Part shown: positions 10,461 to 18,596 of the stretch, piece after piece
Layout: every line of letters starts with the position of its first letter
How positions within the stretch are numbered: the first letter of the stretch is position 1
Source: Thiogranum sp.
GTDB taxonomy: Bacteria; Pseudomonadota; Gammaproteobacteria; DSM-19610
DNA length: 64,000 nucleotides
Assembly (NCBI GenBank): GCA_024102665.1
Contig: JAGFJP010000163.1
Location: 40,574-104,573, forward strand
Direction: 5' to 3'
Position numbers and translations under genes: made by a program
The notes under the pieces: generated by a model
Told to the model about the DNA's origin: nothing
Database searches by the model: none
Seen by the model: the letters and a program-made list of their open reading frames with translations, nothing else

Positions 10461-11412
10461 GTCTGTCCCGGACGGTTACGTGCAGGTAGCCGTCGCGGCT
10501 ATTGTCAATGACAGGCATGAGGTTCTGATCAGCCTGCGTCCCGATCATGTACACCAGGGCGGTTTATGGGAATTTCCGGGCGGGAAGCTGGAAACGGGTG
10601 AGGCTGTTCCCGATGCCCTGCGCCGGGAAATCCACGAGGAGCTGGGTATTGTGGTGCATGATATGCAGCCGTTGATACGCATCCCGCATCGCTATTCCGA
10701 CAAGGCTGTGTTGCTGGATGTCTGGACCGTCAACGCCTTCGAGGGCACGGCTCACGGCCAGGAAGGTCAACGCATCGAGTGGGTCTCGGTCGCTGACTTG
10801 CGCGAACGGGATTTCCCCGAAGCCAATAAAGCGATTATTCACGCCCTGCAACTACCCGCTGAATACCTGATAACACCGGAGCCCGGAGCGGATGAAAACC
10901 GGTTTCTGGATCAGCTTTGCCTGGCTTTGCAATCCGGTACCCGGCTGGTACAGTTGCGCGCGAAATCACATAACGAGCAGCAGTATATTACGCTGGCGCG
11001 ACAGGCCGTGGCGCTGTGTCACGATTTCAACGCACGCATTCTTTTGAATGCCGATCCGACCCTCGTCGCAGCGCTCGGTGCTGATGGTGTTCACCTCAGC
11101 GCGCACAGACTGCGGCAATGCCGGCGAAGACCGCTCGGCGAAGAATTCTGGATCGCCGCATCCTGCCATGGTCCCGAAGAACTGGATCAGGCGCAGCGGA
11201 TGGGTGCCGACTTCGCTGTGTTGTCACCGGTGAGGGCGACGGCCAGTCATCCGCAGGCGGAAACACTGGGATGGCCTCGCTTTGCGAGCTGGGTGGATGG
11301 TTGTGCGATACCCGTGTATGCGCTGGGAGGCATGACGCGTTCGGATGCGGATATCGCCAGGCACCATGGCGCCCAGGGCATCGCAGCAATCCGCGCGCTC
11401 TGGGAGACGTAA
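10429..11412 (+). CDS. mutT: Nudix hydrolase fused to a ThiE-like domain (MutT type)
   Basis: 327 residues from ATG 10429; a longer frame from 10387 lies deep in argJ. The N-terminal half carries a full Nudix box (GGKLETGEAVPDALRREIHE followed by ELGI), the fold that removes 8-oxo-dGTP from the nucleotide pool. The C-terminal half resembles thiamine-phosphate synthase/TenI (GTRLVQLRAK, DGVHLS, CHGPEELDQAQRMGADFAVLS in pieces, ALGGM). This two-domain form is known in pseudomonads and relatives; the second domain's role is unclear. Overlaps argJ by 32 bases and the next gene by one base. Confidence 0.92.
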   Translation: MSESTRNTAAESVPDGYVQVAVAAIVNDRHEVLISLRPDHVHQGGLWEFPGGKLETGEAVPDALRREIHEELGIVVHDMQPLIRIPHRYSDKAVLLDVWTVNAFEGTAHGQEGQRIEWVSVADLRERDFPEANKAIIHALQLPAEYLITPEPGADENRFLDQLCLALQSGTRLVQLRAKSHNEQQYITLARQAVALCHDFNARILLNADPTLVAALGADGVHLSAHRLRQCRRRPLGEEFWIAASCHGPEELDQAQRMGADFAVLSPVRATASHPQAETLGWPRFASWVDGCAIPVYALGGMTRSDADIARHHGAQGIAAIRALWET

Positions 11413-11879
11413 TGAACATGCAACCGATAACTGCACAGCGTTGGCCGCTGTTTCGCGGTTTGATTTTATGCTTCGCATCGCTGCTCGGTGGCTGTGAACA
11501 ACGGTCGGATGATCCGTTGCCGGCCACTGCGTTGTCGCTGACGCAACCCTGCGATGTACGCTCGGGGTGTGTGGCCGAGGTCGAGGAATTTGCCCTTGCG
11601 CTGTCGATGGGGCCCGACGTACGGGCCCTGACACCCTTCCCCCTGAATGTCAGGCTTCGGCGCGGGCCTGCCATCGACTCGATGACGGTCGCGTTCGACA
11701 TGAAAGACATGGATATGGGATCGAACCGTTATCGCCTCATCGAAAAAGATGATAGCTGGCATGCAAACGTGACGTTGCCGGTGTGCATGTCAGGGCGTTC
11801 CGACTGGGTCGCAGACTTCGAAGTGCTCGCCGCAGGCCGGCGTTATCAGTTTCAGGTACCATTTGTGCTGGAAAAATAG
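11412..11879 (+). CDS. Small lipoprotein with a Met-rich FixH/YtkA-like domain
   Basis: 155 residues from ATG 11412, overlapping the mutT stop by one base. A lipoprotein signal ends in the lipobox LLGGC at about residue 29. The mature part has a beta-rich look with AFDMKDMDMGSNRYRL and TLPVCMSGRSDWV, a layout seen in FixH/YtkA-like domains found near copper or cytochrome oxidase genes. The Met and Cys cluster could bind a metal, but this is inference. It ends tail to tail with yacG. Function not known. Confidence 0.75.
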   Translation: MNMQPITAQRWPLFRGLILCFASLLGGCEQRSDDPLPATALSLTQPCDVRSGCVAEVEEFALALSMGPDVRALTPFPLNVRLRRGPAIDSMTVAFDMKDMDMGSNRYRLIEKDDSWHANVTLPVCMSGRSDWVADFEVLAAGRRYQFQVPFVLEK

Positions 11880-11903
11880 CCCAGTGCGGTACCGATCGCA
11901 GTT

Positions 11904-12089
11904 CTACTCCTGATCTTCGGGAGGCGAGCGATCCGGAATCCGGTGGCGTTCCTCGAACCATTCGCCCAGATCGATCAGCTTGCAGCGCTCACTGCAGAAC
12001 GGGCGCCAGGGATTTTCCGGTCCCCAGATTGCCTGTTTCTTGCACGTAGGGCATTCAACCGTCTTGTGTGTCTCTTTTGCGCTTGTCAT
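11904..12089 (-). CDS. yacG: DNA gyrase inhibitor YacG
   Basis: 61-residue zinc protein with the ligands CPTC and CSERC and the family block [15 protein letters not shown] followed by an acidic tail. In E. coli YacG binds GyrB and blocks DNA binding by gyrase. It is the last gene of the minus-strand pil-coaE-zapD run, 6 bases after zapD, the usual coaE-zapD-yacG order. Confidence 0.96.
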   Translation of the reverse strand: MTSAKETHKTVECPTCKKQAIWGPENPWRPFCSERCKLIDLGEWFEERHRIPDRSPPEDQE

Positions 12090-12095
12090 TGGCTG

Positions 12096-12866
12096 TCAAA
12101 TTACACAGCATCCGAGTTCGAAATCAATGTTGTCGGTGGCCTGGCGCGTGCGCCCGTTCTGGGTGGACGATTCCATGAAACGCACCGTGAAGCGATGACG
12201 CCCGCCGCTGATTTCCGCATAGAACGGGACGCTTTTCGCCACGGCTACGCGTACCAGCTGGCAAGGATGATTCGAATCCAGCGTTTTCTGGAAAAATCCA
12301 CTGTGCGCGGTAACGGGCTTCAGTGCTGTGCTTTCGCGGGTCAATCGCAAAATAAGCTGAATCGCCTGCGCAATAGCCTCGAAACGGTTGAGCCAGATGG
12401 CAAGATCCTGCGAACGCTGCTTTGCCGGCTGCTGCAGCCAGAAATGGTAGGCAGGCAAGTCGAAATCGCAGGTGCCGCCGGGGATCGCTGTGCGTTGCAG
12501 AATGCTGGACAGGAATTCGTTTTTTTTCAGATCTGCGCCGATAGGGCCGCCGGTTTTGTGCAGTTTCGCGCTGAGCGTCTCGAGTTCACCCAGGATCTGC
12601 TTGAGCCGCACGCGATCGATGTCCGGATTGAGTTCCAGCCGCGCGAGAATCGAGGCATTGCGTTCCAGTTCTTTCAGGACCTCGGTCTTCAGGTCGGTGC
12701 GTCCAAAGATGCTGAGAATATCCAGTGTGCTGTTAAGCGTGCATCGACTGTCCCACAAGCTGGTCTGGTGCAGATGGTGCGACGCCTGGGCGAACAGAAA
12801 CTCAAGGCGCAGGAATGTCCGTATGCGCTCGTTAAGAGGTTGTTCATAAATGATTTTCTGAGTCAC
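12096..12866 (-). CDS. zapD: Cell division protein ZapD
   Basis: 256-residue FtsZ-ring stabiliser. Family features are the start YEQPLNERIRTFLRLEFLF, an alpha-helical N-terminal domain, and a C-terminal beta domain containing CDFDLPAYHFWL and ending in IDFELGCCVI. It cross-links FtsZ filaments through the FtsZ C-terminal peptide in E. coli. Lies between coaE (88 bases upstream) and yacG. Confidence 0.96.
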   Translation of the reverse strand: MTQKIIYEQPLNERIRTFLRLEFLFAQASHHLHQTSLWDSRCTLNSTLDILSIFGRTDLKTEVLKELERNASILARLELNPDIDRVRLKQILGELETLSAKLHKTGGPIGADLKKNEFLSSILQRTAIPGGTCDFDLPAYHFWLQQPAKQRSQDLAIWLNRFEAIAQAIQLILRLTRESTALKPVTAHSGFFQKTLDSNHPCQLVRVAVAKSVPFYAEISGGRHRFTVRFMESSTQNGRTRQATDNIDFELGCCVI

Positions 12867-12954
12867 CGGGCGCTACAAGGGGGTCTCCAATGCTGCGCTA
12901 TTGTCCAACAGTAGCCAAGGCGGCGCAAATGTTGATGATTGACGACAGGTGCAG

Positions 12955-13566
12955 TTACGACTGCGACTTTGCCAGTTTCAGATAAAAACGGTGCAGTTCA
13001 TCAATTCTTGCGTGAAGCTGCTCGACGCTGCCGTCATTGAGCACAACGTCATCCGCTGCGTCCAGGCGTTGCTGTCTGTCCGCCTGGATTTCGATGACAG
13101 CCTTTATTTCCCTGTCGGAAAGGCCGTCGCGCAAGGCGAGGCGCTGATATTGCAGTTCGACGGGAGTATCGATGACCAGGATCCGATCGATCGGATAGTC
13201 ACGGGCAGTCTCCACCAGCAGCGGGATAACCATGACACAGTAAGGCGCATCGATCTGGTTTGCCAATGCTTCGGCTCTCACACGGATGCGGGGATGGAGA
13301 ATGCTTTCCAGTTGTCTGCGTTTTTCGGCATCGGCAAACACCTGCTGCCGCAGCCGCGCGCGATCGAGGTGACCGGTTGCGTCCAGAACGTCATCGCCGA
13401 AACGCGTTGCGATTTCGGCCAGGGCAGGCTGGTCTGGCTCCACCAGCTCACGGGCGATGACATCCGTGTCAATTACCGGAACGCCGATTTCGGCAAAATA
13501 ACGCGAAGCTTCGCTCTTGCCGCTGCCGATTCCGCCCGTCAGTCCGATGCGCAGACCGCAGGCCAT
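12955..13566 (-). CDS. coaE: Dephospho-CoA kinase
   Basis: 203 residues; last step of coenzyme A synthesis, phosphorylating the ribose 3'-OH of dephospho-CoA. P-loop GLTGGIGSGKS near the N-terminus, then DTDVIARELVEP and the HPRIR block of the family. Starts one base after the pilD stop, so translation is probably coupled. The pilD-coaE pairing is common in gammaproteobacteria. Confidence 0.97.
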   Translation of the reverse strand: MACGLRIGLTGGIGSGKSEASRYFAEIGVPVIDTDVIARELVEPDQPALAEIATRFGDDVLDATGHLDRARLRQQVFADAEKRRQLESILHPRIRVRAEALANQIDAPYCVMVIPLLVETARDYPIDRILVIDTPVELQYQRLALRDGLSDREIKAVIEIQADRQQRLDAADDVVLNDGSVEQLHARIDELHRFYLKLAKSQS

Positions 13567-13567
13567 G

Positions 13568-14443
13568 TCAGCCGGCGATGCCCGACCAGCGCAGATAAGC
13601 GCCCGAAATGTTGTCGCCCCACATCAGCGCAATCCATCCGGCGATGGCGAGATAAGGCCCGAAAGGCATCGGCTGGTGGCGGTCCCGGCCCTGGATAGCG
13701 ATCAGGGTACCGCCCAGCACGGCGCCAACAGCGGAAGACAGCAACACGATCATGGGCAGAGCTTGCCATCCCATCCAGGCGCCAAGCAAGGCCAGCAGCT
13801 TGAAATCCCCGAATCCCATGCCTTCTTTGCCGGTGACCAGTTTGAACACCTGGTAAATCGTCCAAAGTGACATGTACCCAGCCGCGGCGCCGATCAGACT
13901 GGAACGCATGTCCGCAAATACCGGAAACAGGCTCAGAATCAGGCCAAGCCACAGAAACGGCAGGGTGATGGAATCGGGCAACAGCTGGTGATCGATGTCG
14001 ATCATGCTCAGCGCGATCAGCGCCCATGTGAGCAACAGCGCGGCGCCGGCCTGCCAGCCGAAGCCGAAGTGCCATGCGACCATGGCTGAAAGCAGACCGG
14101 TCAGCAATTCAATCGACGGATAGCGCATTGAAATGGACGCCGCGCAAGAAGAGCATTTGCCGCGCAGGAACAGGTAGCTCAGAACCGGGATGTTTTCGTA
14201 AAAACGGATGCGGTGACCGCAATGCGGGCAGCGCGACGCCGGTCTTGCCAGTGTCAGCGGTGGTTCGTCTTCGGGTTCAGCTTCACCCGTGTATTCACGG
14301 CACTGTGCCTTCCAGTCGCGTTCCATCATAACCGGCAGGCGATAGATGACGACATTCAGGAAACTGCCGACCATGAGGCCGACGACGAAGACAGTCCCGA
14401 CAAAGAATGCCGGACTTTGCTGCAGGAGATTAACGAGTTCCAT
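13568..14443 (-). CDS. pilD: Prepilin peptidase / N-methyltransferase PilD
   Basis: 291-residue inner-membrane enzyme that cuts type IV prepilins after the leader glycine and methylates the new N-terminus. Two CxxC pairs (CPHC and CSSC) form the N-terminal zinc motif of the methylase part; the catalytic aspartates lie in SMIDIDHQLLPD and GFGDFKLLA. Several membrane segments follow. Substrates here would include PilA (17821-18246). Last pil gene of the pilA-B-C-D series. Confidence 0.97.
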   Translation of the reverse strand: MELVNLLQQSPAFFVGTVFVVGLMVGSFLNVVIYRLPVMMERDWKAQCREYTGEAEPEDEPPLTLARPASRCPHCGHRIRFYENIPVLSYLFLRGKCSSCAASISMRYPSIELLTGLLSAMVAWHFGFGWQAGAALLLTWALIALSMIDIDHQLLPDSITLPFLWLGLILSLFPVFADMRSSLIGAAAGYMSLWTIYQVFKLVTGKEGMGFGDFKLLALLGAWMGWQALPMIVLLSSAVGAVLGGTLIAIQGRDRHQPMPFGPYLAIAGWIALMWGDNISGAYLRWSGIAG

Positions 14444-14458
14444 CGGAGAGGGATATTA

Positions 14459-14482
14459 CCCCACGGCGCTCCGGCCGTGGGG
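14459..14482 (-). terminator. Hairpin between pilC and pilD
   Basis: Perfect 8-bp stem CCCCACGG/CCGTGGGG with an 8-base loop, just after the pilC stop in the direction of transcription. There is no U-run, so it may only attenuate transcription or protect the 3' end of the pilC message. Confidence 0.4.
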
Positions 14483-14492
14483 TGTTGGTGTC

Positions 14493-15713
14493 TTAGATCA
14501 CCGAGCCCATCTTGAAAATCGGCAGATACATGGCGACGACCAGACCGCCGACGATAATGCCGAGAATTGCCATTATCAGCGGTTCGAGCAGGCTGCTGAG
14601 TCCGTCGACCGCGTCGTCGACCTCCTGTTCGTAGAAATCGGCGACTTTGCCCAACATCTGATCCAGAGACCCGGATTCTTCGCCTATGGCGACCATCTGC
14701 ACAACCATGTTTGGGAATAATTTGGTCTGATTCATGGCAAGTTGCAGCTGTTGACCGGTTGCTACGCTATCGCGCATCTGGAGAATGCCCTCCGCGTAGA
14801 GGATATTTCCTGCTGCGCCGGCAACCGACTCCATGGCTTCGACCAGTGGTACGCCAGCGGCGAACATTGTGGACAAAGTGCGGGCGTACCTGGCTATGAC
14901 TGCCTTACGCAGTATTTCTCCGACTATGGGGATTTTCAAGGTTACCCGATCCAGTGCGTGGGCAAATTTGCGCGAGCGTTTCTTGCCTTCAAGAAAGCTA
15001 TAGCCTCCACCTGCGATTATAATGGCCGCAATCCACCAGTTTGACTGCATCCAGTTCGACAAGTTAATGACCATTTGGGTAAATGCAGGCAGGTCCGCGC
15101 CAAACCCTTGGAAAAGGCTCTGGAACTGCGGTACAACGAAAATCAGTAGTATAGCCGTGACAATGAATGCAACAATGATAACGGCGGTTGGATAGAATAA
15201 TGCTTTCTTTATCTTGGACTTAAGCGCTTCGGTCTTCTCTTTGTAAGTTGCAATCTTGTCCAGTAGTCCTTCCAGGATGCCGGCTTGCTCACCAGCATGG
15301 ACCAGATTGCAGACCAATTCATCGAAATACAGCGGATGTTTGCCTAGCGAATCGGCAAGTGTGCTACCTGACTCCACATCGCCTTTGATCGCCAGCACCA
15401 ACTCTTGCATCGATGGGTTTTCATGCCCGCGTCCTATAATTTCGAACGATTGCACCAGTGGAACGCCCGCAGACATCATAGTCGCAAGCTGGCGCATGAA
15501 GACAGCAATATCTTTAGGAAGAATCTTCTTCTTTTTGGCGCCCGAGAACAGTGACGATTTTTTTCGCACTTTTACCGGAACTATGCCTTGCCTGCGTAAG
15601 TCGGCTTTGACCATGGACGGATTAGCTGCGTGGCTTTCGCCCTTTATCATGTTCCCTTTGCGGTCCTTTCCTTCCCAGGCAAAAACATTTGACTTTATAG
15701 CTGCTTCGACCAT
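14493..15713 (-). CDS. pilC: Type IV pilus inner-membrane platform protein PilC
   Basis: 406 residues of the GspF/PilC family, the polytopic platform that PilB turns or presses on during pilus assembly. Two repeated GspF domains are visible, each with GVPL (MSAGVPLVQSFE and FAAGVPLVEAME) and a GEQAG or GEESG motif. Membrane segments are near 175-200, 225-245 and 375-400. Starts 3 bases after the pilB stop. Confidence 0.98.
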   Translation of the reverse strand: MVEAAIKSNVFAWEGKDRKGNMIKGESHAANPSMVKADLRRQGIVPVKVRKKSSLFSGAKKKKILPKDIAVFMRQLATMMSAGVPLVQSFEIIGRGHENPSMQELVLAIKGDVESGSTLADSLGKHPLYFDELVCNLVHAGEQAGILEGLLDKIATYKEKTEALKSKIKKALFYPTAVIIVAFIVTAILLIFVVPQFQSLFQGFGADLPAFTQMVINLSNWMQSNWWIAAIIIAGGGYSFLEGKKRSRKFAHALDRVTLKIPIVGEILRKAVIARYARTLSTMFAAGVPLVEAMESVAGAAGNILYAEGILQMRDSVATGQQLQLAMNQTKLFPNMVVQMVAIGEESGSLDQMLGKVADFYEQEVDDAVDGLSSLLEPLIMAILGIIVGGLVVAMYLPIFKMGSVI

Positions 15714-15716
15714 GAC

Positions 15717-17441
15717 TTAATCCTTGGTTACCCGGTTAATTTCTTCGAGGCTGGTTAGGCCATCTTTCACCTTCTTGAGCCCTGACGTGCGAAGGTCCGC
15801 AACGCCTTCTTTTTTTGCTTGATCGGCAATATGCATGGCATTGCCATTCTCCATGATAATACGGCCAATAGATTCGGTGACCGGCATGACCTGGTAAATG
15901 CCAACACGCCCTTTGTAGCCGTCGACGCATTGGTCGCAGCCCACAGGGCCGTAGATTTTCAACTCATCCAGTTCGTCTTCGCGGAAACCCTCTTCCAGAA
16001 GGGCGGGTTTGGGGACGTCCACAGGCTTTTTGCAGTTGTTGCACAGACGACGTGCCAGGCGCTGCGCGATAATCAGGTTTACGGACGAGGCAATGTTATA
16101 GGGCGGTACGCCCATGTTAGCTAAACGAGTCAGGGTTTGCGGTGCGTCGTTGGTATGGAGGGTGGACATAACCATGTGACCGGTCTGAGCTGCCTTTATA
16201 GCGATCTCGGCTGTTTCCAGATCGCGAATCTCACCCACCATGATGATGTCCGGATCTTGGCGCAAGAATGCGCGCAAAGCCGACGCGAAGGTCAGGCCCG
16301 CCTTCGGATTCATGTTGCACTGATTGATGCCGGCGAGGTTGATTTCCACGGGGTCTTCGCAGGTGGAAATATTACGATCCGGAGTGTTCAGGATGTTAAG
16401 TCCTGTGTACAAGGACACCGTTTTACCTGAACCAGTTGGCCCGGTAACCAAGATCATCCCGTAGGGTTTATTCAGGTTTTCCAAGTAGAGCTGTTTTTGT
16501 TCTTCCTCGTACCCGAGTGCATCAATGCCGAGCTGTGCACTAGTCGGGTCCAAAATACGAAGTACTACTTTCTCGCCAAAGAGAGTCGGGCAGGTGTTTA
16601 CACGGAAATCGATGGCGCGCTTCTTGGACAATGCCATCTTAATGCGCCCATCCTGCGGTACACGTCGCTCGGCTATGTCCATCTTGCTCATGACCTTGAT
16701 GCGCGACACCAGACGTGTGGCCATGCCTACCGGCGGTGACGCAACTTCGTGCAGCACGCCATCCTGGCGGAAGCGTACACGGAAACTCTTTTCGTAGGGT
16801 TCAATATGAATATCCGACGCGCCTTTGTTTATGGCGTCGAGTAGCACTTTGTTGACGAAGCGTACGACCGGAGTGTCGTCGATATCTGCATCGGTCTTTT
16901 CTTCGGGAAGGTTGTCTTCATCGCCGCCGCGGATATCCAGATTGTCGAGATCATCGTCCAGCAGATCCGTCATCGACGTGTCGGCAGAATCCAGCGCCTT
17001 CTCGATGGCCTTAGTTAGCTTGTCTTCTTCAACGAGAACCGTTTCGGTGCTTATGCCCGTGTGGAACTTTATCTCATCCAGTGCCTGTAAGTTCGTAGGG
17101 TCGGAGACGGCCACGAACAGACGATTGCCGCGTTTGAACAAGGGCAGGGCATGATGCTGGCGGATCAGCTTTTCATCGACCAGTGAGACCGGAGCGGAAT
17201 CCAACTCCATGGCACTGAGGTCAAATAGAGGGACACCGAATTCCTGGCAAGCGGAGGCCGCAATGGAGGAGCTATCCAGCAGCTTGTTTTCGACTAGATA
17301 GCTGACAAACCGCTCACGCTTCTTGAGAGCTTTTTCCTGGACTTCCGCGGCGAGATCTTCTGCAAGAAAGCCATCAGCAACTAGGCGCTTGGCCAGACCG
17401 CTAAGCTGGGAAACTGGGCTTGAAGTAACCATGAATGACAA
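15717..17441 (-). CDS. pilB: Type IV pilus extension ATPase PilB
   Basis: 574-residue secretion ATPase that powers pilin polymerisation. Seen in order: an N-terminal GspE-type domain (1-160), Walker A GPTGSGKT, the Asp box, Walker B GEIRDLETAEIAI, the His box TGHMVMSTLHTND, and a tetracysteine zinc motif (CNNC and CDQC). An acidic linker with DLLDDDLDNLD lies at about 155-175. The gene is 379 bases downstream of pilA, past the pilA terminator, so it likely has its own promoter. Confidence 0.98.
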   Translation of the reverse strand: MSFMVTSSPVSQLSGLAKRLVADGFLAEDLAAEVQEKALKKRERFVSYLVENKLLDSSSIAASACQEFGVPLFDLSAMELDSAPVSLVDEKLIRQHHALPLFKRGNRLFVAVSDPTNLQALDEIKFHTGISTETVLVEEDKLTKAIEKALDSADTSMTDLLDDDLDNLDIRGGDEDNLPEEKTDADIDDTPVVRFVNKVLLDAINKGASDIHIEPYEKSFRVRFRQDGVLHEVASPPVGMATRLVSRIKVMSKMDIAERRVPQDGRIKMALSKKRAIDFRVNTCPTLFGEKVVLRILDPTSAQLGIDALGYEEEQKQLYLENLNKPYGMILVTGPTGSGKTVSLYTGLNILNTPDRNISTCEDPVEINLAGINQCNMNPKAGLTFASALRAFLRQDPDIIMVGEIRDLETAEIAIKAAQTGHMVMSTLHTNDAPQTLTRLANMGVPPYNIASSVNLIIAQRLARRLCNNCKKPVDVPKPALLEEGFREDELDELKIYGPVGCDQCVDGYKGRVGIYQVMPVTESIGRIIMENGNAMHIADQAKKEGVADLRTSGLKKVKDGLTSLEEINRVTKD

Positions 17442-17760
17442 ATATCCTTATTACATGCGGACTTCCGTGATCCGCTGCACAATTTAACGCGTCCAAACAA
17501 TTAATTCCAGACCCAGCAGACCAGAAGCTCGCGATTCAGTATACGTTCTCGTCAAACCGGGTCGAAACTTTATGCCTGTAGCTCTTGCCAGTCGGCTGGC
17601 AAGAAGAAGCCGCCCAGCGCCAACGCTGGGGCTGTAATGTGGTCGGCAGCTTTCGAAATGATTGATTTATCCAAGCGATGTGACGCTAATAAGAAATACC
17701 GCCGAAGCGGTCGTTGAATGGTGCGCAACGCCGGGCCTGGCGTGCTCGCTCAGATAGGTT
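17442..17760 (-). other. pilA-pilB intergenic region with twin hairpins
   Basis: No gene. Two perfect hairpins sit side by side: CTTGCCAG-tcgg-CTGGCAAG at 17584-17603 and CCCAGCG-ccaa-CGCTGGG at 17613-17630. On the minus strand a TATACT hexamer (17544-17539) could be a -10 for pilB, with only a weak -35 (TTCGAC) 16 bases upstream. The region would form the pilB leader. Confidence 0.4.
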
Positions 17761-17795
17761 ACAAAAAAAACGGAGCCCTTGCGAGGAGGGCTCCG
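17761..17795 (-). terminator. Rho-independent terminator of pilA
   Basis: On the minus strand a 9-bp perfect stem (CGGAGCCCT/AGGGCTCCG, 7-base loop) is followed by a run of eight T. It lies 26 bases beyond the pilA stop, so pilA is mainly a single-gene transcript, as usual for a major pilin. Confidence 0.93.
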
Positions 17796-17820
17796 TGTGG
17801 CTTGCTTTAACTGCGAGGTC

Positions 17821-18246
17821 TTAACGGCACGCCGCAGGTACGTACTTGTCTGCAAGAGCGCTGGAGCATACCCAAGACAGAGAGCCGCCATTGTCAGTTG
17901 GGGTCAGTACCAGGTTGTCGCCCACCAAGTTCGCGTTCGCATCGCCACCATAGGTAACGGTGATTACACCATCGGCTACCGCCACTCCCGTCACATACTT
18001 ACCGGTCACTGTGTTGGCGGCAGGAATGCCGTCGCCGCCACTAGCGATACCAGCAAGCGCACCGGTGTCTGCAAAGACATCAGCAACCTGAATCTTCAAG
18101 CCGCTCGCGAGACTCATACCTTCGCCAGCCTGCGTGCGAATGATGTAATCCTGGTAAGCCGGCAATGCGATGGCGGCCAAAATACCAATGATCGCGATGA
18201 CGATCATAAGTTCGATAAGGGTAAAACCCTGTTGTATCTTTTTCAT
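17821..18246 (-). CDS. pilA: Type IV major pilin PilA
   Basis: 141 residues with a short class IVa leader MKKIQQG cut before F8, the conserved Glu at mature position 5, and the hydrophobic helix [18 protein letters not shown]. Two cysteines near the C-terminus (in WVCSS and PAACR) would close the D-region loop. The middle is rich in Gly, Ala, Thr and Val, and variable, as in surface-exposed pilins. Monocistronic, with a sigma-54 site upstream and a strong terminator downstream. Confidence 0.97.
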   Translation of the reverse strand: MKKIQQGFTLIELMIVIAIIGILAAIALPAYQDYIIRTQAGEGMSLASGLKIQVADVFADTGALAGIASGGDGIPAANTVTGKYVTGVAVADGVITVTYGGDANANLVGDNLVLTPTDNGGSLSWVCSSALADKYVPAACR

Positions 18247-18372
18247 GAGACAATCCTCTTTAACGTTAACGTAGTGTCAAATAGCGTTGTTGATCAGAAG
18301 CCCCGTTCCCGCCCCGCACGCAACGCCATGTCCTGGCGAGGCTGGATCGGTTTCGTTGGCTAACCCGGGTAA

Positions 18373-18388
18373 AGCAGCAAGCGTGCCA
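18373..18388 (-). promoter_or_regulatory. Sigma-54 promoter of pilA
   Basis: On the minus strand TGGCACGCTTGCTGCT matches the -24/-12 consensus (TGGCACG, N4, TTGCW) with one change, and the GG and GC are exactly 10 bases apart. It lies about 127 bases before the pilA start. pilR, a sigma-54 activator, is the next gene upstream, as in the known PilS-PilR control of pilA in Pseudomonas. Confidence 0.88.
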
Positions 18389-18570
18389 ATTCGTACTTGC
18401 TTGCCGTCCGGTATGGCGACACCGGCGCTCGGGATCTTAAGCCTCTGCTAAAACAGCAAGATAAGGGGTGAACGAGGATTCAGGCAGGGATTGTCATGGC
18501 TTTGCCCTCCGTGGTTTGGCGTTTCGTCGTCCGTGACAAAACGTGTCTTTATGACGTGTCTTGTTAATCA

Positions 18571-18589
18571 GGTGACGCAACGCGTCACC
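18571..18589 (-). terminator. Hairpin after pilR
   Basis: GGTGACGC and GCGTCACC form a perfect 8-bp stem with a 3-base loop, 8 bases past the pilR stop. There is no clear T-run, so it is a likely but not textbook terminator. Confidence 0.5.
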
Positions 18590-18596
18590 ATGCGAC

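Larger units (their letters stand above)
18247..18596 (-). other. pilR-pilA intergenic region
   Basis: No gene. It carries the pilR 3' hairpin (18571-18589), the pilA sigma-54 site (18373-18388) and a pilA leader of about 115 bases. Binding sites for PilR would be expected upstream of the promoter, between about 18400 and 18560, but no clear repeat was recognised. Confidence 0.6.

Noticed and set aside
17442..17820. tRNA or small RNA gene between pilA and pilB
   Set aside because: The hairpins do not form a cloverleaf and no T-loop or acceptor pairing was found.
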